Source of the DNA: Halogeometricum sp. S1BR25-6
GTDB lineage: Archaea; Halobacteriota; Halobacteria; Halobacteriales; Haloferacaceae
Direction of reading: 5' to 3'
NCBI RefSeq assembly: GCF_031624495.1
Contig: NZ_JAMQOP010000002.1
Location: forward strand, 496,001-560,000
Length of the DNA: 64,000 bases
How positions within the stretch are numbered: the first letter of the stretch is position 1; each line of letters opens with the position of its first letter. Below are positions 26,776 through 34,714 of this stretch, in pieces. Below the pieces are notes generated by a model. It was not told the DNA's origin, made no database searches, and worked only from the letters and a program-made list of their open reading frames with translations. Position numbers and translations under genes: made by a program.

Positions 26776-27637
26776 GTCGAACTTCTCCGTTCAGGAACGA
26801 CTCCCGACCACGCGCGAGGAGTGGGAGCGGCGGCTAGACCGACTTGTCCGGGAGAACCGCTTCACCATCTCGGTGTTCTTCCCGCTGAACGGCCTCGTCC
26901 TCCTCCTCGCCAGCGCCGAGGGCTGGTTCGACGGGACGCTCCTCGCCCCGTTGGCGTTCAACGGCCTGTTCATCCTGTTCGGGACGATGGTGATGCGCTC
27001 GCCGCTGGTCGTCGGCGTCCTGCCGCGGACGACGCGGCGGGCGGCGACGGGCGTCGGCCTGCTGACGCTGTACGCCTACGCCATCGAGTACACCGGCGTC
27101 CACACCGGCTTTCCCTACGGAAGCTTCTCGTACGGCGTCGACCTCGGACCGACCGTCGGGGGCGTTCCGCTCGGCCTCCCGGTGTTCTTCGTCCCCCTCG
27201 TGATGAACGCCTACCTGCTCTGCGTCCTCCTGCTCGGCGACAGAGCCGAGAACGCGGCCGTCCGCCTCGCGACCGTCGTCGCCGCCGTGCTGGCGATGGA
27301 CGTGGTGCTGGACCCCGGCGCCGTGGCCCTCGGCTTCTGGGCGTACGACCCCGCCGGCCCGTTCTACGGCGTCCCGTGGTCGAACTACGCGGGGTGGGTT
27401 GTGAGCGCCGCTGTCGCCGTCGCCCTCCTCGATTGGGGGTACGACCGCGACGCCCTCCTCGCCCGCCTCGACGACTGCGAGTTCATGCTGGACGACCTCG
27501 TCTCGTTCGTCATCCTCTGGGGCGGAATCAACGCCTGGTTCGGCAACTGGATACCCGTTGCCGTGGCGGCGCTGTTCGGCGTCGGTCTGCTGAAGACCGA
27601 GCGGTTCGACTCGCGGGTGCTTCGGATTCGCCGGTGA
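26768..27637 (+). CDS. cruF: Bisanhydrobacterioruberin hydratase (CruF)
   Basis: The protein has 289 residues with about seven membrane spans. It has the CruF/DUF422 pattern: YAIEYTGVHTGFPYGSFSYG and VVLDPGAVALGFWAYD, with PFYGVPWSNYAGW. In Haloarcula, CruF hydrates the ends of the C50 chain to give bacterioruberin, the red membrane pigment. It is the last gene of the operon and is convergent with crtB, 33 bases away. Confidence 0.9.
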   Translation: MAESNFSVQERLPTTREEWERRLDRLVRENRFTISVFFPLNGLVLLLASAEGWFDGTLLAPLAFNGLFILFGTMVMRSPLVVGVLPRTTRRAATGVGLLTLYAYAIEYTGVHTGFPYGSFSYGVDLGPTVGGVPLGLPVFFVPLVMNAYLLCVLLLGDRAENAAVRLATVVAAVLAMDVVLDPGAVALGFWAYDPAGPFYGVPWSNYAGWVVSAAVAVALLDWGYDRDALLARLDDCEFMLDDLVSFVILWGGINAWFGNWIPVAVAALFGVGLLKTERFDSRVLRIRR

Positions 27638-27670
27638 GGGAGAGAGACGGGGCGAGCGGCCGGAGACGAG

Positions 27671-28681
27671 CTATTCGCCGCGGGTGAAACTGCGGACCCA
27701 ACTCGACAGGCGACCGACGGTGCGTCCGGTGGGGACGCGTCGGACGCCCGGATGCTCGTGGTGGGAGGTGTCCTCCTCGGGGTACGGGACGACGCTCACC
27801 TTCCGGAACACCGTCTCGGGGTCCTTCTCGACGGCCCAGTACGCCCGCGTCTTCGCCAACAGGAGGAGTTTACGCGAGGTGGACAGCGACGGCGTCGCCG
27901 ACAGTACGTCGTAGTTCCGGCGGCGAATCGCGCGGTGGTGGTCGGCGTACAGCACCGCCGACAGGAGCACGGCGAACTGACAATCGGAGGGGAGATACTG
28001 GATGCCGCGCACGCCCTCGCGGTAGAGCGCCTCCGTCCGGCGCATCTCCGCGCGCATCGCGTTCCGAAAGCTCTCGTCGGTACGGAACGAGCGCAGTTGC
28101 TCGGCGGTGACGCCGTGTTCGCGCAGGGTCTCCTGCGGGAGATACACCCGGTCGCGTTCGACGATGTCCTCGCGCACGTCGCGCAGGAAGTTCGACATCT
28201 GGAACGCCTCGCCGAGCGCCGTCGCGTGCGGGAGCGCCTTCTCGGCGTCCGGCGAGCGCATGATGGCCGTCATCATCCGGCCGACGGCGGCGGCCGACCC
28301 GTCCATGTACGCCTCCAGTTCCTCGTACGTCTCGTACTCGCCCTTGTCGATGTCCGCGAGCATCGCGTCGACGAAGATGTTCACGTCTTCCTCGGCGATG
28401 CCGTGCTCTTCTCGGAGTTCGGCGAACGCCGAGAGCACAGGGTCGTCCGTCTCGCGTTCGCCCAGCGCCTCCGCGCGGAGGTGCTCTAACTGCTCGCGTT
28501 GGACCGCTGGTTCGGCGGTGTCCTCGGCGTCGACGACTTCGTCCGCGACGCGGAAAAACGCGTAGAGCACGTACGTCGCGTGTCGGACCCGGCGGGGCAG
28601 CACCCTCGTCGCGAGGTGGAAGGTTTTGCCGGTCTGTCGCTGGATCGCCTTGCTACGTTGGACCTGCTCCTGTCTTACCAT
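27671..28681 (-). CDS. crtB: Phytoene synthase
   Basis: The protein has 336 residues of the squalene/phytoene synthase family. The first Asp-rich motif DEVVDAED is at residues 47-54, and the second (NFLRDVRED) at about 164-172. Both bind Mg-diphosphate. The enzyme joins two geranylgeranyl diphosphates to phytoene, the first step of the pathway served by the neighbouring crtD-lyeJ-cruF operon. It is transcribed toward that operon. Confidence 0.93.
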   Translation of the reverse strand: MVRQEQVQRSKAIQRQTGKTFHLATRVLPRRVRHATYVLYAFFRVADEVVDAEDTAEPAVQREQLEHLRAEALGERETDDPVLSAFAELREEHGIAEEDVNIFVDAMLADIDKGEYETYEELEAYMDGSAAAVGRMMTAIMRSPDAEKALPHATALGEAFQMSNFLRDVREDIVERDRVYLPQETLREHGVTAEQLRSFRTDESFRNAMRAEMRRTEALYREGVRGIQYLPSDCQFAVLLSAVLYADHHRAIRRRNYDVLSATPSLSTSRKLLLLAKTRAYWAVEKDPETVFRKVSVVPYPEEDTSHHEHPGVRRVPTGRTVGRLSSWVRSFTRGE

Positions 28682-28895
28682 TGTGAGAGATTCAGTGGCG
28701 GCACACTTCGGGCGGTGACGACGCGACCACGCATCTACTTGATGACTATAGTGCTCGCACCGACATAATCGTTCGTCCCGAAACTTTAACCCAGCACAGT
28801 CCTACACCGTGGTTTCGCCGGCGAAATCGACTGACTGCGGACCGGTCCCGAGCGGTGTCGCCGCGGAAGTGCCGCCCGAGGCATCTGTCAGGTGT
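28682..28895. other. Upstream region of crtB, no gene seen
   Basis: These 214 bases lie between crtB and the small zinc-finger gene. AT-rich spots on the minus strand near 28745-28765 (ctatagtcatcaag and cgattatgtc) are possible crtB promoter elements. No convincing ORF was found. Confidence 0.4.
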
Positions 28896-29045
28896 TTACC
28901 AGAAGGTGTCGCTGCAGTCGTAGACGACGCCGTGCCGGGGGCAGACGTACTTGCAGTGGCGGCGATGCATCGGTTCCTCGCACAGCGGACAGGGCCGGCC
29001 GCCTCGCGTCTCGCTCACAGGTCGAGATGGAACCCCGAGCGCCAT
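28896..29045 (-). CDS. Small CPxCG-related zinc-finger protein
   Basis: This 49-residue ORF is too short for usual cut-offs. It contains PCPLCEEP, then HCKYVCPRHG and YDCSDTFW, giving a zinc-ribbon-like set of Cys and His residues. Haloarchaea encode many such small zinc-finger proteins; this one resembles the family named after Haloferax HVO_2523, an identification from memory. The ATG at 29045 is the only sensible start. Its role is unknown. It is on the same strand as the ribonucleotide reductase gene, 184 bases after it. Confidence 0.82.
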   Translation of the reverse strand: MALGVPSRPVSETRGGRPCPLCEEPMHRRHCKYVCPRHGVVYDCSDTFW

Positions 29046-29229
29046 CACTGTTTCTCGACGGCGTCGGACCGCCGGGTGCGGACGGGATTCGACGCGGCGT
29101 CCGGACGATGTTTATGCCGGTCCCGACGGCGACGGAGAGGACCGACGACGTCCGAACGAATCGCGTAAAAGTCGAGTTCCGAACGAAGTCGGCGGGTCGG
29201 GCTACGGAGCCCGTTCTTCGAGAGTCAGT

Positions 29230-32200
29230 TCAGCACTCCGACCAGCCGCAGGACTCGCACGTCTTGCAGCCTTCGGAGTAGTACAGCGTCATGTTCCCAC
29301 AGTCGGGACACTCGGGACTTTCGCCCGCCGCCAGCAGGTCGTCGACGGCGCCCTCTGCGTTCGAGGACGCGGTATCGGCGTCGGTGCCGGCGCTGACGTC
29401 GATGTCTACGTTCGGGTCGTCGGCGACCGTCGCCCCTCCGTCCGGTTCGGGCGCGTCGACGCTGTCCCCGGTCGCCTCTTCGGAGAGTTCCGTCAGGCTC
29501 TGCTGCTGCGGGTAGCCCTTGTCTATCTCGCCGTCGAGGTAGCGGCGCATCGCCGTGCCGATGGCATCCGGGATGCTGTTTATCTGCTCGCCTTTGTCCC
29601 AGGCGACCTTCGGGCTGCGGATGCCCTGCAGTTCGCTCGCTATCTCGGCGGGGTCGACGCCCGAGCGGAGCGCCGTCGAGATGGTCTTGGCCAGCGCCTC
29701 GGTGAACGAGGCGGTGAAGCCGCCGGAGTTGCCGATGTTGGCGAACAGCTCGAACGGGTCGCCCGTCTCGGGGTCCTCGTTGATGTTGACGTACAGTTTC
29801 CCGTAGCCGGTGTCGATGCGCTGGGTGACGCCGTGGAGCACGTCCGGCCGCGGGCGCTTCTTCCCGAGGTTGCGCTCGCCGTCGGCCGCCGCCAGCAGCC
29901 GCTCGACTTCGCCGTCAAGCGCCGCTCGGACGTCCTCGTTGTCGAGGAAGCCCTGCAGGCCGCCGAACACCTCCTCCATCTGGTCGACCAGCGTCTCCGC
30001 CGCCTCGCCCTCGTCGGCGAAGTCGGCGTTCTTCGCGCGCGTCGTCAGCACCTGCTTCGAGCGCGTCCCGTCGCGGTAGACGGTGACGCCCTTCCCGCCG
30101 TTGTCGTAGATGTAGCGGTACACCTCGTCCATGTCCTCCTTCGAGGCGGAGTTCGGGAAGTTGCAGGTCTTCGAGATGGCCGAGTCGACGCCCGTCTGAC
30201 AGGCCGTCTGAACCGCCGCGTGGTCCTTGCCCGAGAGGTCGGAGGTGACGACGAACAGTTCGCCGATGGCATCCGGAACGGTGTCGAGTCCCTCGACGCC
30301 GTCGAACTCGTTGTTCGACATCTGTTCTTGGGCCTCGCGTTTGACCGCGTCGACGTCAACGTCGTTCTCCTCCAAGACGCGGAGGAAGTAGTCGTCGAAC
30401 TCGACGAGCATCTCGTCGCCCTGCACGTCGTCGGAGACGTTCTTGTAGTAGGCGACGTTGTAGATGGGTTCACAACCGCCCGTCGTGTTGCCGATCATCG
30501 ACGTCGTTCCGGTCGGCGCGATGGTCGTCGTGTTGTGGTTGCGGACGGGGAAGCCGTCGGTCCACTCGTCGGCGTCCAGTCCGGTGTGGTGCTCGAACCA
30601 CTCGCGGTACTCCGTCGGGTCGGCGAACTTGGAGTCGCCCCAGTCCTCGAAGGAGCCGCGCTGTTCGGCGAGTTCGTGGCTAGCCCACTTCGACTGATGG
30701 TTGATGTGGGTCATCAGCTTCCCGGCGACTTCGTTGCCCTCGTCGCTGCCGTAGCGGATGCCCAGTTGGATGTACAACTGCGCGAGTCCCATCACGCCGA
30801 GGCCGATTTTCCGCATCTGACGGACCTTCTCCTCTATCTTCTCGACGGGGAAGTCCGACATCGTGACGACGTTTTCGAGGAAGCGCGTCCCCTCGGCGAT
30901 GCGGTGGTCGAACGCGTCCCAGTCGATGGCCTCCTCGAGGAAGGCGTCGACGGCCGCCTCGGTGTCGGCGTACTCGTCGCCGTGCTCGTCGTGCCAGACG
31001 CGCCAGTCGGGGGCGTCCGTCGCCGCGAGCGTCGAGAGGTTGATGTGCCCGAGGTTGCAGGCCTCGTACTCCTCTAACGGCTGCTCGCCGCAGGGGTTCG
31101 TCGCGAGGATGCGGTGTTCGGGGTGTTTCTCAACGTCGAAGGAGTGCTCTTTGTTCACCCGTTCGAGGTAGATGACGCCCGGTTCGCCGTTCTCGTAGGC
31201 GCCGTCGACCATCTGGTCCCACAGCTTTTGTGCGGGGACCGAGAGCACCTCGCCGACTTCGACGTGCTCGCCGAGACCGAACATGTCGTATATCTCCTTG
31301 GTCTCGGGCGTGGCGACGTGCGGTTCCTCGGTGCGCGGGTTGGTGAACGTGAACTCCTCGTCCGCGTAGAGCGCCTCCATGAAGTCGTCGGTGACGCCGA
31401 CGGAGATGTTGAAGTTCGAGAGGTGGCCCTCGACGGCGTTGCGGAGGTGTTTGGGAACTTTCCCCTCCTCGTCGATGAGTTCGCGGGCCTCTTCGAGGGC
31501 GTCCGCGAAGGAGTTGTGCGTGAAGTCGTCGGGGTCGTTCAGACGCAGCGAGTGGGCCAGGGAGACGTCCTTGTTCTTCGAGTGGATGAACTGGATGACG
31601 TCCGGGTGCGAGACGCGCATGACCCCCATCTGCGCGCCGCGGCGCGCGCCGCCCTGCGCGATGGTCTCACACATCTGGTCGTACGTCCGCATGAACGTGA
31701 TGGGACCGGAGGCGATTCCGCCGGTGGAGCCGACGGCGTCGCCGTAGGGGCGGAGGCGCCAGAAGGCGTAGCCCATCCCGCCGCCGGACTGGAACACCTC
31801 GGCGGCCTCCTTGGCCGTCTGGTGGATGTCGGTGATGTCGTCCTCGGGCGAGTCGACGAAGCAGGCCGAGAGCTGTTGGAGTTCGTCGCCGGCGTTCATC
31901 AGCGTCGGCGAGTTCGGCATGAAGGAGAGCGACTCCATCATCTCTTGGAACGTCTCGCGCTTCTCCTCGACGACGTCCCGAACCTCCCCGGGGAGTTCGG
32001 GGACGATGGTGTCGTAGGCGAACTTGTTGACGTTGTACACCGACAGCGTCGCCTCCGCGTCGTCACCAGAAGCGTCCGCTTCTGGCTGGCTCACGGGAGC
32101 TTCGCTCCCGTGAACGTCCTCCGTGGTGACCCCCTTTCCGAACACCTCGGCGGCGAGTTCGTCGCGCCGCGGGTGGCCGGGTTTCAGTTGGTCGGGCGTG

Positions 32201-32445
32201 ACCGTTATCTCCTCGTCTCGGCGTTCGGCCTCGTAGACGGCCTCGGCAAGCGAGATGTTCTTCGCCACGCGGGCGAACAGTTCCTCCTGCGTCTCCGTCA
32301 GGTCGCCGTTGGCGTCCTTGCGCAGGTACCGCGCCGGCAGAATGTTGTTGTAGGCGTTCGAGGTGAGTCGCTCCGCCAGCGTCTCCCCCTCGGTACGCTT
32401 GATGGGCAGGACGAGTTCGTCCGCCGATAAGTCCGCGCCGCTCAT
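29230..32445 (-). CDS. nrdJ: Adenosylcobalamin-dependent ribonucleotide reductase (class II)
   Basis: The protein has 1071 residues. The N-terminal part matches class II reductases (FMPNSPTLMNAGDELQQLSA then CFVDSP). The active-site region ILATNPCGEQPLEEYEACNL and the later MIGNTTGGCEPIYNVAYY are intact. The C-terminus ends in a zinc-ribbon/redox Cys cluster (CPDCGNMTLYYSEGCKTC). It reduces ribonucleoside di- or triphosphates to deoxynucleotides with a B12-derived radical. A loop around residues 111-126 is encoded by two adjacent hairpins (32066-32113). A 23-codon ORF ends directly before its ATG. It is transcribed alone or with the small zinc-finger gene. Confidence 0.95.
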   Translation of the reverse strand: MSGADLSADELVLPIKRTEGETLAERLTSNAYNNILPARYLRKDANGDLTETQEELFARVAKNISLAEAVYEAERRDEEITVTPDQLKPGHPRRDELAAEVFGKGVTTEDVHGSEAPVSQPEADASGDDAEATLSVYNVNKFAYDTIVPELPGEVRDVVEEKRETFQEMMESLSFMPNSPTLMNAGDELQQLSACFVDSPEDDITDIHQTAKEAAEVFQSGGGMGYAFWRLRPYGDAVGSTGGIASGPITFMRTYDQMCETIAQGGARRGAQMGVMRVSHPDVIQFIHSKNKDVSLAHSLRLNDPDDFTHNSFADALEEARELIDEEGKVPKHLRNAVEGHLSNFNISVGVTDDFMEALYADEEFTFTNPRTEEPHVATPETKEIYDMFGLGEHVEVGEVLSVPAQKLWDQMVDGAYENGEPGVIYLERVNKEHSFDVEKHPEHRILATNPCGEQPLEEYEACNLGHINLSTLAATDAPDWRVWHDEHGDEYADTEAAVDAFLEEAIDWDAFDHRIAEGTRFLENVVTMSDFPVEKIEEKVRQMRKIGLGVMGLAQLYIQLGIRYGSDEGNEVAGKLMTHINHQSKWASHELAEQRGSFEDWGDSKFADPTEYREWFEHHTGLDADEWTDGFPVRNHNTTTIAPTGTTSMIGNTTGGCEPIYNVAYYKNVSDDVQGDEMLVEFDDYFLRVLEENDVDVDAVKREAQEQMSNNEFDGVEGLDTVPDAIGELFVVTSDLSGKDHAAVQTACQTGVDSAISKTCNFPNSASKEDMDEVYRYIYDNGGKGVTVYRDGTRSKQVLTTRAKNADFADEGEAAETLVDQMEEVFGGLQGFLDNEDVRAALDGEVERLLAAADGERNLGKKRPRPDVLHGVTQRIDTGYGKLYVNINEDPETGDPFELFANIGNSGGFTASFTEALAKTISTALRSGVDPAEIASELQGIRSPKVAWDKGEQINSIPDAIGTAMRRYLDGEIDKGYPQQQSLTELSEEATGDSVDAPEPDGGATVADDPNVDIDVSAGTDADTASSNAEGAVDDLLAAGESPECPDCGNMTLYYSEGCKTCESCGWSEC
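32066..32113. repeat. Two adjacent perfect hairpins inside nrdJ
   Basis: The first hairpin has 9-bp arms CCAGAAGCG / CGCTTCTGG with a 2-base loop (32066-32085). Five bases later the second has 10-bp arms TCACGGGAGC / GCTCCCGTGA around ttc (32091-32113). On the coding strand the second loop reads GCGAAGC. The segment encodes a Gly/Ser/Glu/Pro-rich loop and keeps the frame. Confidence 0.92.
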
Positions 32446-32517
32446 CTACTGTTCCTCCCGCCCAGCGTCCCCGCACCGGGCGATTTCGAGTCGGATAGCG
32501 TGCTCAGTTCCAGGCAT
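32446..32517 (-). CDS. Possible 23-residue ORF ending exactly at the nrdJ start
   Basis: The ORF starts MPGTEHAIRLEIARCG and ends GREEQ. Its TAG stop touches the nrdJ ATG with no spacer. The sequence gggaggaacag before that junction is a good ribosome-binding site for nrdJ. A TTAA element at 32551-32554 lies 34-37 bases before the small ATG, so a short leader or leaderless start is possible. Termination-reinitiation coupling with nrdJ is an inference. Confidence 0.4.
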   Translation of the reverse strand: MPGTEHAIRLEIARCGDAGREEQ

Positions 32518-33002
32518 AGTAACGATGGCTTGTGAGTACGGGTGCGTCCGTTAAGGCTTCGGTATCGGTGACTCACGTTCGAACTGTCAGATTCGATACC
32601 TACCGCCGACCCCACACCCCCCTAGGTCGGACGGCGTCGATATCGACTACGTGCCGTCCCTCAATAACCGTGGTTGAAGCGCGGTGAAAGTGATACTTTC
32701 CACCACCCAATCGGCCGACAGAGTGCCGTTGTGCAGACGAACCAAAGGGGGGTCGAAGGAGGCTGATTCGAGGGGCCGCCGACCACCCACGGCAGCGAGT
32801 CCGAGTATTTGAACGCGACGCACCCTCCGGGCTCGAGAGAACTACCAGAAGCAATATGGTTTCGAAACCGACGGTCCGCGAGCCCTCTCACGCCGCGTTT
32901 CGAGGTCGAGATGCGGGTCCCGCTTGGGGGCGAGACCGTCCGGGGCCGTCGGGAGGATTTCTATCCCACAAGGTTATACTCTGCGAGGTTGATAGTTCAC
33001 GT
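32518..33002. other. Divergent intergenic region between nrdJ and a small membrane-protein gene
   Basis: The 485 bases hold the nrdJ promoter area on the left and the promoter of the gene at 33003 on the right. Possible short ORFs here have shadow-like composition. No RNA gene or repeat was recognised. Confidence 0.5.
32974..32978 (+). promoter_or_regulatory. TATA box of the 33003 gene
   Basis: The sequence aggttatact contains TTATA 25-29 bases before the ATG at 33003. This spacing matches leaderless haloarchaeal promoters and decided the start chosen for that gene. Confidence 0.65.
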
Positions 33003-33230
33003 ATGCACTTCGCACTCGGCAGCGCTCTGGGGGCGCTGCTCACCCTCCCGATGCAACTCGGCGGACTGCTGGAAACGCAACTCGGACAGGCGTTCGTCGC
33101 CGTCGTCGCCCTGGCCGTCGTCGTCGTCGTCGGCCGCATCGTCCTCAACATCGCGTGGCGCCTCGTGACCATCGCGGCCCTCGTCATCGGCGTGTTGCTG
33201 CTGCTCTCCTTTTTCGGTATGGGCATCTGA
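33003..33230 (+). CDS. Small membrane protein (75 residues)
   Basis: The protein starts MHFALGSALGALLTLPMQLG. Two strongly hydrophobic segments follow (FVAVVALAVVVVVGRIVL and LVTIAALVIGVLLLLSFFGM). The open frame reaches upstream to 32856, but a TATA box 25-29 bases ahead of 33003 supports this start. I do not recognise a family. It may be a single- or double-span helper protein. Confidence 0.7.
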   Translation: MHFALGSALGALLTLPMQLGGLLETQLGQAFVAVVALAVVVVVGRIVLNIAWRLVTIAALVIGVLLLLSFFGMGI

Positions 33231-33379
33231 GGCGGCCTCGGCAGGAGTCGGGCCGCCGGAGACTCCCGTTCCTCGTTCGACGCGAGCGGCGGCGGCAGGA
33301 CTAACTGAAGGCGGCGGTGGACCGATGGGTCGGTTTCGTTCGACGCTCGGTAGAAGAGAGCGGTGTGACGCGCGAGAAC

Positions 33380-33934
33380 TCAGGCGGCGACCGCGGAATC
33401 GTCGTCGTCCGCCTGCCACCAGATGACGCCCGCGAGCGCCAGACCGCTGAGGAACAGCCCCCAGTTGACGACCGGGTCGTTGTAGTAGAACACGTCGACG
33501 GTGACGATTTTGGTCTCGACGAACGGCCAGAACGGTTCGACCTGCGGGGCGATGTCCGGCGCGGACAGCATGTCGGCGAACAGGTGGCTGAGACCGCCGA
33601 CGAACACCGCGCCGATGGCGTAGACGTACGAACTGCCCGCGGGCGGGACGAGGTAGTCGCCGTCGAACCGCGGAACGACCCACTTCGCCAGGATGGCGCC
33701 GATGACTATCGAGGCGGCGGCGACGAAGACGATGGTGTGGACGACGCCGTGGTGGTTGACCGTCTGGAACGCCTTCGACAGCCAGAGATCGATGTCGGGT
33801 AGCAGCGAGAACGGCGCGCCGAGGGCGACGAACCCGAGCGCCGTCTTCCCGTCGTAGGCGAGCCAGCTTACGATGGCGAGCCAGATCAGTCCCATTCCGA
33901 GGTGTCCGATGATGTCGACCATGGTGACGTACAT
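33380..33934 (-). CDS. Membrane-bound metal-dependent hydrolase-like protein (YdjM/LexA-binding family)
   Basis: The protein has 184 residues from the ATG at 33934; an ATG four codons later (33922) is also possible. Histidines typical of the PF04307 family occur in MVDIIGHLGMG, LPDIDLW, TVNHHGVVHTIVF and GGLSHLFADML. Four or five membrane spans are predicted. Members are annotated as membrane metal-dependent hydrolases without a well-defined substrate. Its downstream end faces away from the trp genes. Confidence 0.8.
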   Translation of the reverse strand: MYVTMVDIIGHLGMGLIWLAIVSWLAYDGKTALGFVALGAPFSLLPDIDLWLSKAFQTVNHHGVVHTIVFVAAASIVIGAILAKWVVPRFDGDYLVPPAGSSYVYAIGAVFVGGLSHLFADMLSAPDIAPQVEPFWPFVETKIVTVDVFYYNDPVVNWGLFLSGLALAGVIWWQADDDDSAVAA

Positions 33935-34021
33935 ACGAGTCAAAAAGTTGTATCTGGTGGCCCTTCGAGAGACGGACGCCCGGGGTCGGGCGAGAGGAGA
34001 CCGGACGCGTCGCCGTCGCAC

Positions 34022-34714
34022 TCAGGCGACGACGCGTTCGTCTCCGACGACGGTCGCTAGGAAGTTCCGCATCACGTCGTGGCCGACGCCCGTCAGCACC
34101 GACTCGGGGTGGAACTGCACCGCCTCGATGGGGAACTCGCGGTGGCGCACCCCCATCACGAGTTCCGTCCCATCGTCGGACTCGCTTTCGCCGGCCCCGT
34201 GGACCGTCGTGGCCGACACCTCGAAGCAGTCGGGCACTTCGGTGGCGACCAGCGAGTGGTAGCGGCCGGCCTGGAACCCTTGTTCTAACCCTCGAAACAC
34301 GCCGCGGCCGTCGTGGTCGACCGGAGAGGCCTTGCCGTGGACGGGGTCGGGGGCGTGGCCGACGCTGCCGCCGTAGGCGTACACCGCGGCTTCGAGGCCG
34401 AGACACACCCCGAGCGTCGGGACGGACTCGGAGAGCGTCGTCAGCACCTCGTTCGTCACGCCGACGTCGCGGTCGTTCTTCGGGTGTCCCGGACCCGGAC
34501 TGACGACGAGGGCGTCCGGATCGAGACCGCGAATCTCGTCGAGCGACGCCGTGTTCTTTCGGACGAGCACCTCCACCGGCTCACCGGACGACGTCCGGTT
34601 GCTCGACGGGCTTCGCCCGTCGGTGTCGCCGTCCACCCGCTGTTCGGAGAGATACTCCACGAGGTTGTACGTGAACGAGTCGAAGTTGTCGACGACGACG
34701 ACGCGGAGGCTCAT
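34022..34714 (-). CDS. trpG: Anthranilate synthase, glutamine amidotransferase subunit
   Basis: The protein has 230 residues from the ATG at 34714, which overlaps the trpE stop. It is a class I glutamine amidotransferase: VVVDNFDSFTYNLVEYL at the N-terminus, the catalytic Cys in TLGVCLGLEA and His in EAVQFHPES. The common GHQ after the Cys is GLE here. It feeds ammonia to TrpE. A 15-20 residue insert around residues 26-43 is encoded by paired hairpins at 34583-34622. Confidence 0.94.
   Translation of the reverse strand: MSLRVVVVDNFDSFTYNLVEYLSEQRVDGDTDGRSPSSNRTSSGEPVEVLVRKNTASLDEIRGLDPDALVVSPGPGHPKNDRDVGVTNEVLTTLSESVPTLGVCLGLEAAVYAYGGSVGHAPDPVHGKASPVDHDGRGVFRGLEQGFQAGRYHSLVATEVPDCFEVSATTVHGAGESESDDGTELVMGVRHREFPIEAVQFHPESVLTGVGHDVMRNFLATVVGDERVVA
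34583..34622. repeat. Two adjacent perfect hairpins inside trpG
   Basis: The first has 7-bp arms ACCGGAC / GTCCGGT around gac (34583-34599). Four bases later the second has 8-bp arms CGACGGGC / GCCCGTCG around ttc (34604-34622). The layout matches the pair in nrdJ, with the same GCGAAGC core on the coding strand. Confidence 0.9.

Noticed and set aside
28951-31077. Long plus-strand ORF of 708 codons opposite nrdJ
   Set aside because: It is a shadow of nrdJ, whose full-length protein matches class II reductases. The plus-strand translation is Arg/Val/Asp-rich without motifs, as is usual for antisense frames in GC-rich DNA.
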